Below, piece by piece: positions 16,388 through 25,590 of a stretch of DNA of 64,000 bases (its first letter is position 1; each line of letters starts with the position of its first letter). The translations under genes were made by a program, and so were the position numbers. Below the pieces are notes generated by a model. That model saw only the letters and a program-made list of their open reading frames with translations, ran no database searches and was not told the DNA's origin. The stretch lies in contig NC_014534.1 in NCBI RefSeq assembly GCF_000147335.1, positions 404,773 to 468,772 of the forward strand, given 5' to 3'. The DNA is from Gloeothece verrucosa PCC 7822 (GTDB lineage Bacteria > Cyanobacteriota > Cyanobacteriia > Cyanobacteriales > Microcystaceae).

Positions 16388-16792
16388 AGGATACTTCGTA
16401 CTTAAATTTAATGTGTAGCGAGAATCAAACAAAGGAGACTGACCTGTCAAATAATAACGCGCATAACCCGACTACTATCATCAACCAAGAAAGCTTAACC
16501 ATTTTTGAAAGTCTCTATCGTAAGTTTAGCAGAAATATTTTTGGCTCAAATTTAATTAACATTACGTAATGTGAGCTTCAGTTTCTTTTGTTAAATAATG
16601 TAAGCAAAGTTTGGCAAAGCGTTCCGTACTCCATATTATTACAGGTTCACTTCTCAGTTAGGGCAGTTAAGGGAGCGCTTATTTAGCCTAGAAAACAGTA
16701 GAAGCAGTGGGGCACAAAAAGGCTGGGGTCGTCGGGAGGCTTACTTCCGACAGGAGTGCTATATTTGACGATGTAAGAGCTATGGAGTAGTT
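16388..16792. other. Intergenic region between divergent rbp and SDR genes
   Basis: About 400 bp contain no convincing gene. It should hold the promoter and long leader of the RNA-binding protein gene on the minus strand and the promoter of the SDR gene on the plus strand. No consensus pair stands out. Confidence 0.4.
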
Positions 16793-17494
16793 ATGAGTCA
16801 ACCTGTATGTGTTGTGGTAGGAGTAGGACCAGGTAACGGCGAAGCTTTCGCTCGAAAGTTCACAAACTTTGGTTATAGGGTTGCTCTTTTAGCTCGTAGT
16901 GAAGACTATTTACAAAGTTTGGCGATGCAATTGGAAGGAGCAAGGGGGTACTCTTATGATGTAACTGAGATTGAAAAAGCTCAATCAATCTTCCAACAGA
17001 TAGAGCAAGAAGTGGGAACTATTTCGGTTCTTATTTACAATGCAGGTGCTGGACAATTTGCTAATATTGACCAAGCTAGTCTAGAGGGATTTCAAAAAGC
17101 CTGGGAAGTGAATGCCCTTGGATTATTTGCCGTCGTTAAACAAGTTCTCCCACAGATGCGAAAACTCAACTTTGGGCAAATAGTGATTATTGGCGCAACG
17201 GCATCTCTTAGAGGAGGAGCTAATTTTTTGCCCTTTGCCTCCGCTAAAGCGGCACAAAGAAGTTTAGCTCAATCATTGGCTAGACATCTTAGTCCCGAAG
17301 GTATTCATGTTAGTTATGTAATTATCGATGGGGTTATTAGCTCACCACGCACTCATCAACAAATGCCCACTCGACCATCAGATAATTTTCTCAATCCGGA
17401 ACATATAGCAGAGACAGTTTTTTTCTTAACCCAACAACCCCGTTCCGCTTGGACTTTTGAGTTAGATTTAAGGCCATTTAAAGAAAAATGGTAG
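16793..17494 (+). CDS. SDR family oxidoreductase with Phe in place of the catalytic Tyr
   Basis: This is a 233-residue Rossmann protein. The cofactor motif GVGPGNG is at 10-16 and LIYNAGAG near 80 is the NNAG equivalent. S138 (GATAS) and K152 are kept, but the active-site tyrosine position is F148 (FLPFASAKAA). Classical SDR reduction needs that Tyr, so activity may be altered or absent. Related SDRs annotated as short-chain dehydrogenases also carry Phe here, so this may be a feature of a subfamily rather than a mutation. The substrate is unknown. It starts from an isolated promoter and no operon partner is seen. Confidence 0.85.
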   Translation: MSQPVCVVVGVGPGNGEAFARKFTNFGYRVALLARSEDYLQSLAMQLEGARGYSYDVTEIEKAQSIFQQIEQEVGTISVLIYNAGAGQFANIDQASLEGFQKAWEVNALGLFAVVKQVLPQMRKLNFGQIVIIGATASLRGGANFLPFASAKAAQRSLAQSLARHLSPEGIHVSYVIIDGVISSPRTHQQMPTRPSDNFLNPEHIAETVFFLTQQPRSAWTFELDLRPFKEKW

Positions 17495-17556
17495 AATGAA
17501 AAAAAACCGTTTTTCAAGGGTGTAAGATGAGCGGGTATTTAGTAATTATTAAATAA

Positions 17557-17673
17557 CAATTAGCCTGTGATGCAATAATTTTCGAGTTGGTGGACGGAAA
17601 AATTAAATATTGGCTTTTTGGATTTTACGCCCCCAGAGAACACGATCGGACCGGGTTTGCCCACAATTTTTAA
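17557..17673 (+). pseudogene. Gene-end fragment upstream of the orphan 160-residue gene, copy 1
   Basis: An open stretch without a start ends in FELVDGKIKYWLFGFYAPRE, then HDRTGFAHNF and a stop. The same segment (FYAPRERDRPGFAHNF) recurs at about 30160-30210, also just upstream of the paralogous orphan gene. It is probably the 3' end of a lost gene that formed a pair with the orphan gene. I cannot name the family. Confidence 0.45.
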
Positions 17674-17765
17674 CCTCCACAAATTGCTTATGAGGATCGA
17701 GTTGAACTCTAATACTTAACCTATATCAGTTTTACCGAAACTTTTAATTTCCTCAATTAAGTTTG

Positions 17766-17794
17766 TTGACAAAAATTGTAACTTTCTCTAAAAT
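17766..17794 (+). promoter_or_regulatory. Sigma-70-type promoter of the orphan gene, copy 1
   Basis: TTGACA (17766-17771), a 17-bp spacer and TAAAAT (17789-17794) lie 60 bp before the ATG at 17854. The paralogous site at 30310-30338 keeps the same layout with TTGGCA-N17-TACAAT, which supports function. Confidence 0.65.
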
Positions 17795-17870
17795 GGAATC
17801 AGAGCAATAAGTCACTCCAACCCAGTCCTCTTTATAATGTCAACAAACTTGCCATGAACTCCAACCCCGC

Positions 17871-19766
17871 GGGTGCGCTCAAAACCTGTTGGTCATCCCG
17901 TCAAGCGATCGCCAGAAAACCCCTGGGTGAAGTTCCTTTCTGCCAAATATGGTTGCGCGCATAGCTACTCTGAGATACGCGCGCTACGAAGCGGTACGCT
18001 TAGGAGACAAGGTGTAAAAAGCTTGTCACTCCGTCAATCAAACTAGATTTTGCTCTCAAAAAACACTATATAAATTAAGGGAACAATTAATAGCGTTAAT
18101 TCATCAAGCTAACAGATCTAATTGGATGAAGAAAATAAAAACTGTAAGCTTTATTTGGATTTTTTTAATTTCAACAAAGCTTAATTTCCTTCAAACTTAG
18201 GAATTTCAACCATTGGATTTTGAGCCAAATAATTCCAAAAATCATTCCACCAATCATTCGCGCGTATAATTCTTAAAGCTAACATTGGATTGATACTATC
18301 TGGATGCCATGTAGCACCTGGTAGTTTTAAACGTTTTTGTGGAATATATCTGTGGGCACTTTCAATTTCGCCTGAACCAATAGGTAATCCTTGAATTTTA
18401 TAAAGATTATAGTAACAAGCATCTTGGAAACGTTCTAAATAATTAGATAAATTCTCTAACTTTTTTCTCCCTTTGTGTGCATGAAAATAACGATTAATGA
18501 ATTTAATCGCTTTTTTGGCTTTGCCACGATCTATTAAACTAATTAAATGGCTTGTCCACATTTCTCGATTGATACCTGTTAACTCTACAGCATCCGCAGC
18601 TTGATAAATATGTTGTTTTAGATGAATGCGATCTAAAATAAAATTAAATTTAGGGAATTCTAATTCAAGAGCTTCACGTAAACCATTTCCTCCATCCCCA
18701 ATTCCCGTTACTTCTGTTTTTTGCCCCCATCCTTGGTCAATAGCAGCACTTTTAAGTTGTTGAGCTAGAACCGGATATTTATCCATTTTAGCTACAAATG
18801 TTCTCTCTAATTTGTTATTAACTTGACGAGCAAATCCTACTCTAACTTCACGCCAATCGATTTTTCGGGTTTTCTTTTTTATTTTCCTTTTTTGGGTTAA
18901 TTCTAGTTGCTCAGATAAAAAATTTATTCCTGTACGAATTTGACAACCATCTAATTCCACTATTAATCGAGGAAATTCTTGTTTAAAAAATTCATTGTTG
19001 GCTTTTTCGGTTCTTAATTTTTCAAAACGCGATTCTATATATTCTTGACCTAATGATGCAATAGTTTTTACTTTTCTACTAAGAGCATTTTTTTCAATAG
19101 CAAATCCATAATGTTCTTCAAATCTTTTAGCTGCTCCTTGGAAAGATTCTTCAATTCCAAATTCAGTTAAAGCCCTTTTAACTCCAAGAGAAGCATTGCT
19201 ATGATTAATTAAAAATTTTTCAGCAACAAGACTCACGCCTTTTTTAAATTTTCTATTCCATAAATAGGGAGAGGGAATTTTTAAATATCCGAAAATTGTT
19301 ATATATTTAATTAAGGGACGGCGATGTATAACCCAACCCGATGTTTTAAATTCTTCAGTAACCTGATTGACTAACCAAGCAAACAACATTGACATCACTG
19401 AAAAACCAATATCTCTTAATAATGAAAGTAAATCTCGATCAAATTCATTGATTTTTTTTTAAGATTTGTTTCTCTTTGTATTATAGCATTAAATAACAAA
19501 TAGCTAACTTCTTCTATACAATCATTATATTTTTCATTCATCTTCATGGCTATCTCCCAGATTTTAAATTACTAAGCTCAAAATATACATTATTATTTTA
19601 ATTCTAAAAAAGCTAGTTTTCATTACTATAAAATTATTTCTCACTCTGATCATACTAGACTGTATAGTCTAATGAAACGGGGGCACTTCCTTCGTGGCGC
19701 TCCCGCGAGCGCGAAGCGCCACTTCGTGATCGCTTGACGGATGACCAACAGGTTTTGAGCGCACCC
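17871..19766 (-). mobile_element. ISKra4-like insertion sequence with perfect 9-bp target duplication
   Basis: Ends GGGTGCGCTCAAAACCTG (from 17871) and its complement (to 19766) continue as an imperfect inverted repeat of about 40 bp. CAACCCCGC is present at 17862-17870 and 19767-19775 as a direct target duplication. The element is 1896 bp and carries one transposase gene on the minus strand. The region 17930-18010 and the right end at 19690-19735 contain short dispersed palindromic repeats. Precise flanks suggest a recent insertion. Confidence 0.88.
18181..19547 (-). CDS. ISKra4-like transposase, expressed as two phases joined at an A9 run
   Basis: The main frame (18181-19398) gives 405 residues: FPRLIVELDGCQIRTG, GIGDGGNGLREALELEFPKF, FILDRIHLKQHIYQAADA and GLPIGSGEIESAHRYIPQKR are DDE-type motifs of the ISKra4/UPF0236 group. 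It lacks a proper N-terminus. A first phase starts at the ATG at 19547, preceded by GGGAG, and reads MKMNEKYNDCIEEVSYLLFN to a run of nine A (T9 on the plus strand at 19452-19460). A -1 slip there joins it to KINEFDRDLLSLLRDIGFSV of the main frame, giving about 455 residues, the normal family length. The shift may be programmed or a mutation. Confidence 0.75.
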
Positions 19767-20393
19767 CAACCCCGCCGTGCTGCAACTCGAATCACAAATC
19801 GCTTCATTAGAAGCGTCCGGTGAAGTAGCCGAACCCAACACCTGGATCAGTCGCTTCATCGTCTACAAGCCAAGCGGGAAGCAATACGTCTACTACCGTT
19901 TGATGAGGGCGGTTCGGGATAAGGAAGGGAAACTCAAACGCAAGTTTGTTAGGTATTTGGGTAAGAAGAATAGCACCGAACACGAACAGATGAAGAAGGC
20001 GATCGCCCGACGAAATAAGATCCAGCAGCTACAGAGACAACTGAAACGGTTGATGGCGCAAGGGCAGCCTCAACCGAAGCGGAGAAGCAAGGGGGCTTCG
20101 ACACTTAATAGTCCACTAACTACTGACGATCGGCTGTTATTGGTTCAGTTACAGCAGCAGTTAACCGAGTTGACGGGGAGGTTTGAGCAATTGGAACAGC
20201 TTGTCAAAGGAGGGCAAAATTTGTCTGGGGAAAGCTCGAATTACCGCCCCCGATCTTGACATCAAAGTTGTGTACCCAATTTTCCTCGGGTTCTCTCGAT
20301 TTTCAACAGCCTAGCTCGATCTCTATCTGGCTTTGGCTTTATTTTATTCCTCTAAGATCCTTTTAAAAATATCAAATAATGTCGGATAAGAAT

Positions 20394-20873
20394 TCAACCA
20401 AATTTTTTCAAGAATTTAAAAGAAAGATTTTTGAGGATCGCAGGGAAAAGTGTAGGGCTTGGCAGAAACATAACCCCTAACTGTTGCATTAGCCCCAAGG
20501 CATCGCCGTAGCCCCAATGTTCTATAATTTTGCCATTCTCAAGACGATCGATGTGCATAATGGCTAAATTGACTTGTTTACCGGTTGCCGGAAGCCCCTG
20601 AAACTCGGCAGTATGAATGGCTGTAAAAATTCCACAAGTAACGACTTTATCGCCAGATACGATCACCTCATCAAATCTATGTTGACTCTGGCTAAAAGCT
20701 AAATAAAATTTCATTCCAAACTCTTTAAATTCTTCTTTATTAAGAGGTGTGGACACTCTACCCAAGTGCGCGGTAAAGTTAGGAGAGAGAAGATTTAAAG
20801 CTTGATCGATTTGGCTTTCATCAAAACTTTTATAAAAACGGAGAACAATTGATTTGTTTTGTTCAGGTGACAT
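20394..20873 (-). CDS. SnoaL-like ester cyclase family protein
   Basis: This is a 159-residue protein of the NTF2/SnoaL fold. MSPEQNKSIVLRFYKSFDES, FTAHLGRVSTPLNKEEFKEF, HRFDEVIVSGDKVVTCGIFTAIHTAEFQGLPATGKQVNLAIMHIDRLENGKIIEHW is the typical order, with the conserved G-P-T-G-K and W-x-D-like tail region. Members are small alpha+beta barrels that act as cyclases, isomerases or hydrolases, or only bind ligands. The length is normal. It is a single gene between two IS-disrupted loci, with no partner, so no pathway can be inferred. Confidence 0.8.
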   Translation of the reverse strand: MSPEQNKSIVLRFYKSFDESQIDQALNLLSPNFTAHLGRVSTPLNKEEFKEFGMKFYLAFSQSQHRFDEVIVSGDKVVTCGIFTAIHTAEFQGLPATGKQVNLAIMHIDRLENGKIIEHWGYGDALGLMQQLGVMFLPSPTLFPAILKNLSFKFLKKFG

Positions 20874-21111
20874 AGGCGACTGGTTTTGACAAAATTCAAA
20901 CGGTAAAACAAAATCAAGATATGATATAAAAATATTCCTCTTTTGTCAATTTAGAAATTTTTAACCATCGGCACGTCGTTTCAGGCAACGAAGAATTAAA
21001 GTTTTACCCCCGTTTGACATAAGAAGGTTTATTCATATCTTCAGTTAGATGAAAGCGAGTTTTTAACTTTGCCTAACTTGGTTTCCCACTCAGAGATTAT
21101 TATAGTTTCCC
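20874..21111. other. Short gap without genes
   Basis: Nothing recognisable is present apart from AT-rich sequence that should hold the promoter of the SnoaL-like gene. Confidence 0.35.
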
Positions 21112-21334
21112 CTAGCCTTTAGAATTCAAAAAGGGTAATTTTACCAAAAACTGTTTAGTTCGAGCCTCTCCACGCCGGTAGACAAGATTTCCCCCGTATC
21201 TGCTCAGAATTTCACCGGCTATACTCAATCCCAGTCCTGTCCCTGTAGCTTTAGTGGTGAAGAAGGTTTCAAAAATCCTCTCTTCAAGTTCAGAAGGAAT
21301 TTCGGTCCCATTGTCTTCTATTATCACTCGAATC

Positions 21335-23100
21335 CAGCAATTCTCATTTTGAAGAATAGAACGACTAAGTTCTCTTTTTGACGTAGAGAACTCACCTAAA
21401 ATGCCCCGTTTTTCCTTTACTCTTTTCCTTCTCGGTTTTTAGACTACAATTGTACTACAACAAAAATAAAATAACTGACCATTCCTAATTCTTTTGCTTA
21501 ATATTTTATTAGGTAATTTTTTGATTATTTTTCAGTTTATTTATTCAGTTGCCTTCCCCGCTCACTTGATTTTCTTGTTCTTATTAGCTTGTATTAATTA
21601 ATCTCTTTTGCTCACCTTCTGATATTATATAAACAAATAATTCTGACCAATCTTCAAACCATTCATATTTGACTAAAGCTCTAATATCATTAAAAAATGT
21701 TTTTCTTTTCTCTAATTTACTTCGGGCTTTTTGATAGAGTTCATTAACTAATTCTAAGACGTTATGAAAGAGAAAACTAAGTAAATTTAAAGCCAGCAAG
21801 ATTTCTGATAAATTCTCTTTTCCATGTCCAAAATTATGCTCTAAATTATATCCTTGATTTTTCAGGAGATTATTCCCTTCATTTTCTATCTTCCATCTTG
21901 TCCGCCCACTGGTTATTATTTTTTCCATTCTTTCATCGTTTAATTGATGATTGGTAATAAAACTATTTTGATAAATTACTTTTTCTTTTCCCTTATCATA
22001 AATTTCTACTTCATACCAATTTACGATTAAACTTGGCTCAGTTTCTCTCAATGGAACATTATTTACATACTTATATTTATAATATAATAATTTGTTTTTT
22101 TGATATTTTCTGACTTGCCCTTTAATAATTTTTTTATTCTTTTCTAAAAATTCCAGCCATTCATATAAACTTTTATGAGATGACGCTAAAGCCACAAAGA
22201 TAAAATTATATCCCTGTTCAATAGCTAACTCACATATAGGTTGCCGGGAATAAAGATCATCTCCTAATAAAGTTATTTTTTGATTTTTTTTTGAGGCTGG
22301 ATTTTTTAACAACCATCTCTTGATAGCTGCATTTTCACAATCTTGCTTAGTTTCCCCATCTTGTTTTCTAATAAATTCTGGTTCTAAATTTATAACCTGT
22401 TTTTTATCAGGGGCTACGATAACTGGCGTAATTACTTGATGATAATAAGTCGTTGTTCCATTTCTATGATGCCGACAATTACAGTGAAGACAATTCATCT
22501 TTTTTGACGAATAATATTCTGTTCCATCTAAAGCTAATAAAATTTCCTCATCTAAATACTTAAAATGATTGAGAATCTGATTTTTTTTTAGCCATTCCCA
22601 TACGGTTTGGAAAGGTTCAAAAACTCTTGTAGCTGGAATCCGGTCTAATAAGTTTCTTATTTGATTATCACAAGGAATTTTTTTCAAACCAAATAAGCTA
22701 AGGGCATTATCTTTTCCCCTTCTCTTTTTCATTAAACTTTGATGTTCTAAAAAAGAAGGACATTGTGTAAAAAATACAGAAAACGCAGCTATCACCATAT
22801 CTCGTATTTCATAAGTTTTATTTAACCCTTTTCTCTCATCTGGTAAATTATCCAGTTGAAGAAAAAGAAATTCAATTAATTCTGATGGCGATATGGTAAC
22901 AGGCAATATTTCCATGTAGTCCTACAATTTTAGACCATTAGCTCTTTCTCAAACTAATTGTAGTATAATTTGACTCTGTAACTATCGTCCTCTCTGATTT
23001 GATCGTAAGTATTTGTGCTTAATCTATTTTAAATCTCTCTTACTTTTTTAGTTTCAATACAAAACTAAAATTCTTATTTTTTCCAAAATGAGAATTGCTG
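21335..23100 (-). mobile_element. ISNCY-like insertion sequence in the kinase gene
   Basis: A perfect 17-bp inverted repeat (CAGCAATTCTCATTTTG at 21335-21351 and its complement at 23084-23100) encloses the transposase gene with about 250 and 170 bp of non-coding DNA at the two sides. These are my best candidates for the element ends. No target duplication is visible, which fits a deletion of the flanks. Confidence 0.6.
21584..22915 (-). CDS. DDE transposase, ISNCY/IS4-like group
   Basis: This is a 443-residue protein. ILLALDGTEYYSSKKMNCLHCNCRHHRNGTTTYYHQVITPVIVAPDKKQV contains the first catalytic Asp and a Cys/His cluster; ITLLGDDLYSRQPICELAIEQGYNFIFVA holds the second Asp; SGRTRWKIENEGNNLLKNQGYNLEHNFGHGKEN is the Y/E region with the Glu. 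This arrangement is shared by transposases annotated as ISNCY in cyanobacteria; I am less sure of the family name than of the function. It is intact. Confidence 0.82.
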   Translation of the reverse strand: MEILPVTISPSELIEFLFLQLDNLPDERKGLNKTYEIRDMVIAAFSVFFTQCPSFLEHQSLMKKRRGKDNALSLFGLKKIPCDNQIRNLLDRIPATRVFEPFQTVWEWLKKNQILNHFKYLDEEILLALDGTEYYSSKKMNCLHCNCRHHRNGTTTYYHQVITPVIVAPDKKQVINLEPEFIRKQDGETKQDCENAAIKRWLLKNPASKKNQKITLLGDDLYSRQPICELAIEQGYNFIFVALASSHKSLYEWLEFLEKNKKIIKGQVRKYQKNKLLYYKYKYVNNVPLRETEPSLIVNWYEVEIYDKGKEKVIYQNSFITNHQLNDERMEKIITSGRTRWKIENEGNNLLKNQGYNLEHNFGHGKENLSEILLALNLLSFLFHNVLELVNELYQKARSKLEKRKTFFNDIRALVKYEWFEDWSELFVYIISEGEQKRLINTS

Positions 23101-23597
23101 ATGAAAACATATCTCAACTCGAACTCGTTGCCGACCAGAAAAATATTTTCCTGATAATCTCTGATCACGTTTCTTGTAAATCCTTGGGGACTCTGTATGT
23201 CAAAACGATATGAACCGTGTTTATGGGACTCGTTCACTAGCTTATTTACATCTATTTCTTGTTGAAGATGTTTATCCCTATTTTCGGATAAAACTTCAAA
23301 AAAATAACGATGAATCATTTGACTACTTTCGGATAAAATTTCGGAAATGTTGGTTAAGCGTTTTTGGATTAGCTGTTTTTGTTCACCGAGATCATACTTT
23401 TCATTTCCTAATCTGTTTAAAACGATTTCAGCTACTGATAGTTTTTTAAATATAACTTCATAATCATTAAGAAGATCATGGGCTATGGCTGGCGTTAAAC
23501 TTCCAATCAAAGCTAATTTCTCTTGACCTAACAATTTGGCTCTAAGCCTTAAAATTTCTTGTTCTAAATCAGCCCTTGTGGGAAATTCCTCTAACAT

Positions 23598-23839
23598 TTC
23601 TCAAACCTGAATCCGCTTTTCTCAGATAGCCTTTAAATATATATGCTAGTCATTTAGAGCGCATAGCGCTCGCTTTTGGTTAAACTGAACTGTGAATATT
23701 ATACATTAGACAGATTCATTCTCAAGACTAATACCGTACAAAAGTTGTAGTCGGCCAATTTTTTAATAAACTTTTGCCTCAAATTAAGAATCGGATTTGG
23801 GGATTTGACTTTATACTAAATTTTCATTAATTATACCCA
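23598..23839. other. Divergent promoter region with one short palindrome
   Basis: The gap separates the kinase (minus) and a hypothetical gene (plus). GAGCGCATAGCGCTC at about 23657-23671 is a short palindrome of the dispersed type seen at several places in this window. No gene is seen. Confidence 0.4.
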
Positions 23840-24307
23840 ATGAACAGAAAGTTTTTCGGTCTGATCGACCAAATCTCCGAGCGAGTCGAGGCTCAACTTA
23901 ACCAAGCTAACAGTAACGAGTTTGAGGTAGCATTGGCTTACGCGATCAAATTTTGGTGCAATTATTTAGAAGCCCATCCTCGGTTAAATGTCCTTTTCAC
24001 GTCTGAAGTAACTTATCATATTCTTTCTCTATGTGGGCAAGAACCCATGCCACAACTAACTTACAATATTTATCAAGAGTGGAGGGGCGATAAAGAGGCC
24101 AGTTCCGGGCTAATTCCTAATCCGTTAGAAGTTCCCACGGGCTTAAGTCTATTAATCAATAGAATTTTTAAGTTACTTAAAATTACTGATTCTGACTTAA
24201 ATTTTATTGGGGAGCATCCCATTTTTGTAATTAGACAGTTTAATACGATGCACACGCTTCGCGAGAAACAATCGCGAATTAATTTAAATATTTATTCTAT
24301 TCAATAA
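23840..24307 (+). pseudogene. Hypothetical protein gene, 3' end replaced by an ISKra4 element
   Basis: The open frame gives 155 residues, but the element end at 24210 lies inside it: native sequence ends near KITDSDLNFIG and the remaining 32 codons are read from the IS. The native part (MNRKFFGLIDQISERVEAQLNQ, then ALAYAIKFWCNYLEAHPRLNVLFTSEV) is helical and soluble, with no family that I recognise. The true C-terminus is not visible on the other side of the element, where another IS remnant lies. The product may still be made as a fusion. Confidence 0.6.
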
Positions 24308-24349
24308 ATTCTGACATAATGGGAATGTAAGCATGAAGATTATCTTGTT

Positions 24350-25413
24350 ATGACTCCATCTGAAAGAAAAAAGCTTGAAGCCTGTTTAAGAGAGGCCAGT
24401 GAAATACTTTACAATAATGCAGATCCCTCATCTTTAAACACTCTTGAAGATATCGAAATTGCTGTGAGGGAACAGGTTATAGAGAACGTTAGCCCACAAA
24501 TAGCCCTTTTTTTATTGAAAGAAAAACAAAGACGAGAAAGGGAAGGAGGCGGAAAATAAAAAGTTGTGTCGGACAATTACAAATTACTGAAAAACAATGT
24601 AAAAGATTAGGAATTAATCCATATACTCGTCATAGTCCTTTACTAGAAAAGTGTTGTCTCTTATTAAGTGCCAACGAATCTTATCAAAATGCTGAGCAGG
24701 ATATGTTATTATTAATGGGGCTAAAAGTCGGGCATTCAACCCATCAAAGGAAAGTTCAAAAACTTGACAATTTACTACCAGATGTCAAACAAGGTTGTTC
24801 CGAAGTCTCTGTTGATGGGGGAACGATAAGATTAAGAGGATTATACGGTCAAGCAAGTTATTGGAAAGAATACAAAACGGCGAGATTACAAGGGATTTAT
24901 TATGGTGCTTTTTTCCAAGATAATCAAGGATTAATCGATTGGATTAATAGCCAGAAATTAACTAATCCCCTTTACTGCTTGGGAGATGGACATGATGGAA
25001 TTTGGAATATAATTGCAGAAATAGGAGATGAAACAGAAAGAATTGAAATACTGGATTGGTATCATTTAATGGAAAATCTCTATAAAACTGAAGGAAAAAG
25101 ATATCAAAAAGACCAGGTTAAAGCTTATTTATGGATGGGGCAAGCTTCTGAAGCCATCAACTATTTACTTTCCCAGAAAATCGTCGGGGGGAATCAGTTC
25201 ATTAACTATCTAAAAAAGCATGAAAAACGCCTCATTAATTACCATTATTATAGTTGGCAGAAAATTGCTTCAATTGGCAGTGGAGCCGTAGAATCTGCGG
25301 TAAAACAAATTGGATATCGAGTCAAAATAACTGGCGCACAGTGGAAATCTGAGAATGTTAATAATATTCTACAACTGCGTTGTGCTTATTTGAATGGTCA
25401 ACTAGCTATTTAA
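24350..25413 (+). CDS. ISKra4 family transposase, two phases with -1 frameshift
   Basis: Phase A (24350-24559, 69 residues) is MTPSERKKLEACLREASEIL, then NVSPQIALFLLKEKQ. Phase B follows in the -1 frame across GGAAAATAAAAAG: KSCVGQLQITEKQCKRLGIN, SPLLEKCCLLLSANESYQNAEQD, VSVDGGTIRLRG (first Asp), CLGDGHDGIWNIIAEIG (second Asp), LDWYHLMENLYKTEGK, SIGSGAVESAVKQIGYRVKITGAQWKSENVNNILQLRCAYLNGQLA (Glu region). The joined product is about 350 residues with every family motif. The same A/B split is commonly seen in ISKra4 members, so a programmed shift is likely. Confidence 0.85.
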
Positions 25414-25590
25414 TTCTAATTAAATCATAAAAATGAAGACAAGTTGATTATTAATTCGCATATTATAGTGGCGAATAAATTTAGCCTGGAGTTGGATTTT
25501 TATGGGACGCAGAAGATATATTGAGAGTCAGCAAGATAAATTGGATAGAATACAAAGATTAGCTGAAGCTATTGCAGAAATAGAGTCGTA

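Larger units (their letters stand above)
17854..20259 (+). pseudogene. Orphan 160-residue basic protein gene, interrupted by an IS after codon 6
   Basis: The gene starts ATGAACTCCAACCCCGC at 17854-17870 and continues at 19776 after the IS. Removing the IS and one 9-bp duplicate restores MNSNPAVLQLESQIASLEASG, then EVAEPNTWISRFIVYKPSGK, which aligns residue by residue with the intact copy at 30398 (MNSNSAVLRISSQIASLEASGE). The 3' part (19777-20259) can still be read from a GTG. Features are a short coiled-coil start, WISRFIVYKPSGKQYVYYRLMRA (beta-rich), a KRKFVRYLGKKN basic segment, a helical KKAIARRNKIQQLQRQLKRL and a C-terminal coiled coil. The function is unknown; the basic helices suggest nucleic-acid binding. 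Confidence 0.75.
21112..23597 (-). pseudogene. Histidine kinase split by an insertion sequence
   Basis: The N-terminal part (23040-23597) has LRLRAKLLGQEKLALIGSLTPAIAHDLLND, an H-box like that of cyanobacterial hybrid-type kinases, and ends near LVGNEFELRYVF. The C-terminal part (up to about 21335) has VIIEDNGTEIPSELEERIFETFFTTKATGTGLGLSIAGEILSRYGG, the N, F and G boxes of the ATPase domain. The two pieces belong to one kinase, with about 15-20 residues of the N-box region (NxxxNAxxA) missing at the junction. Deletion at the site means excision would not restore it. There is no sensor domain and the total length would be near 260 residues, so it resembles a short cytosolic kinase. Confidence 0.78.
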
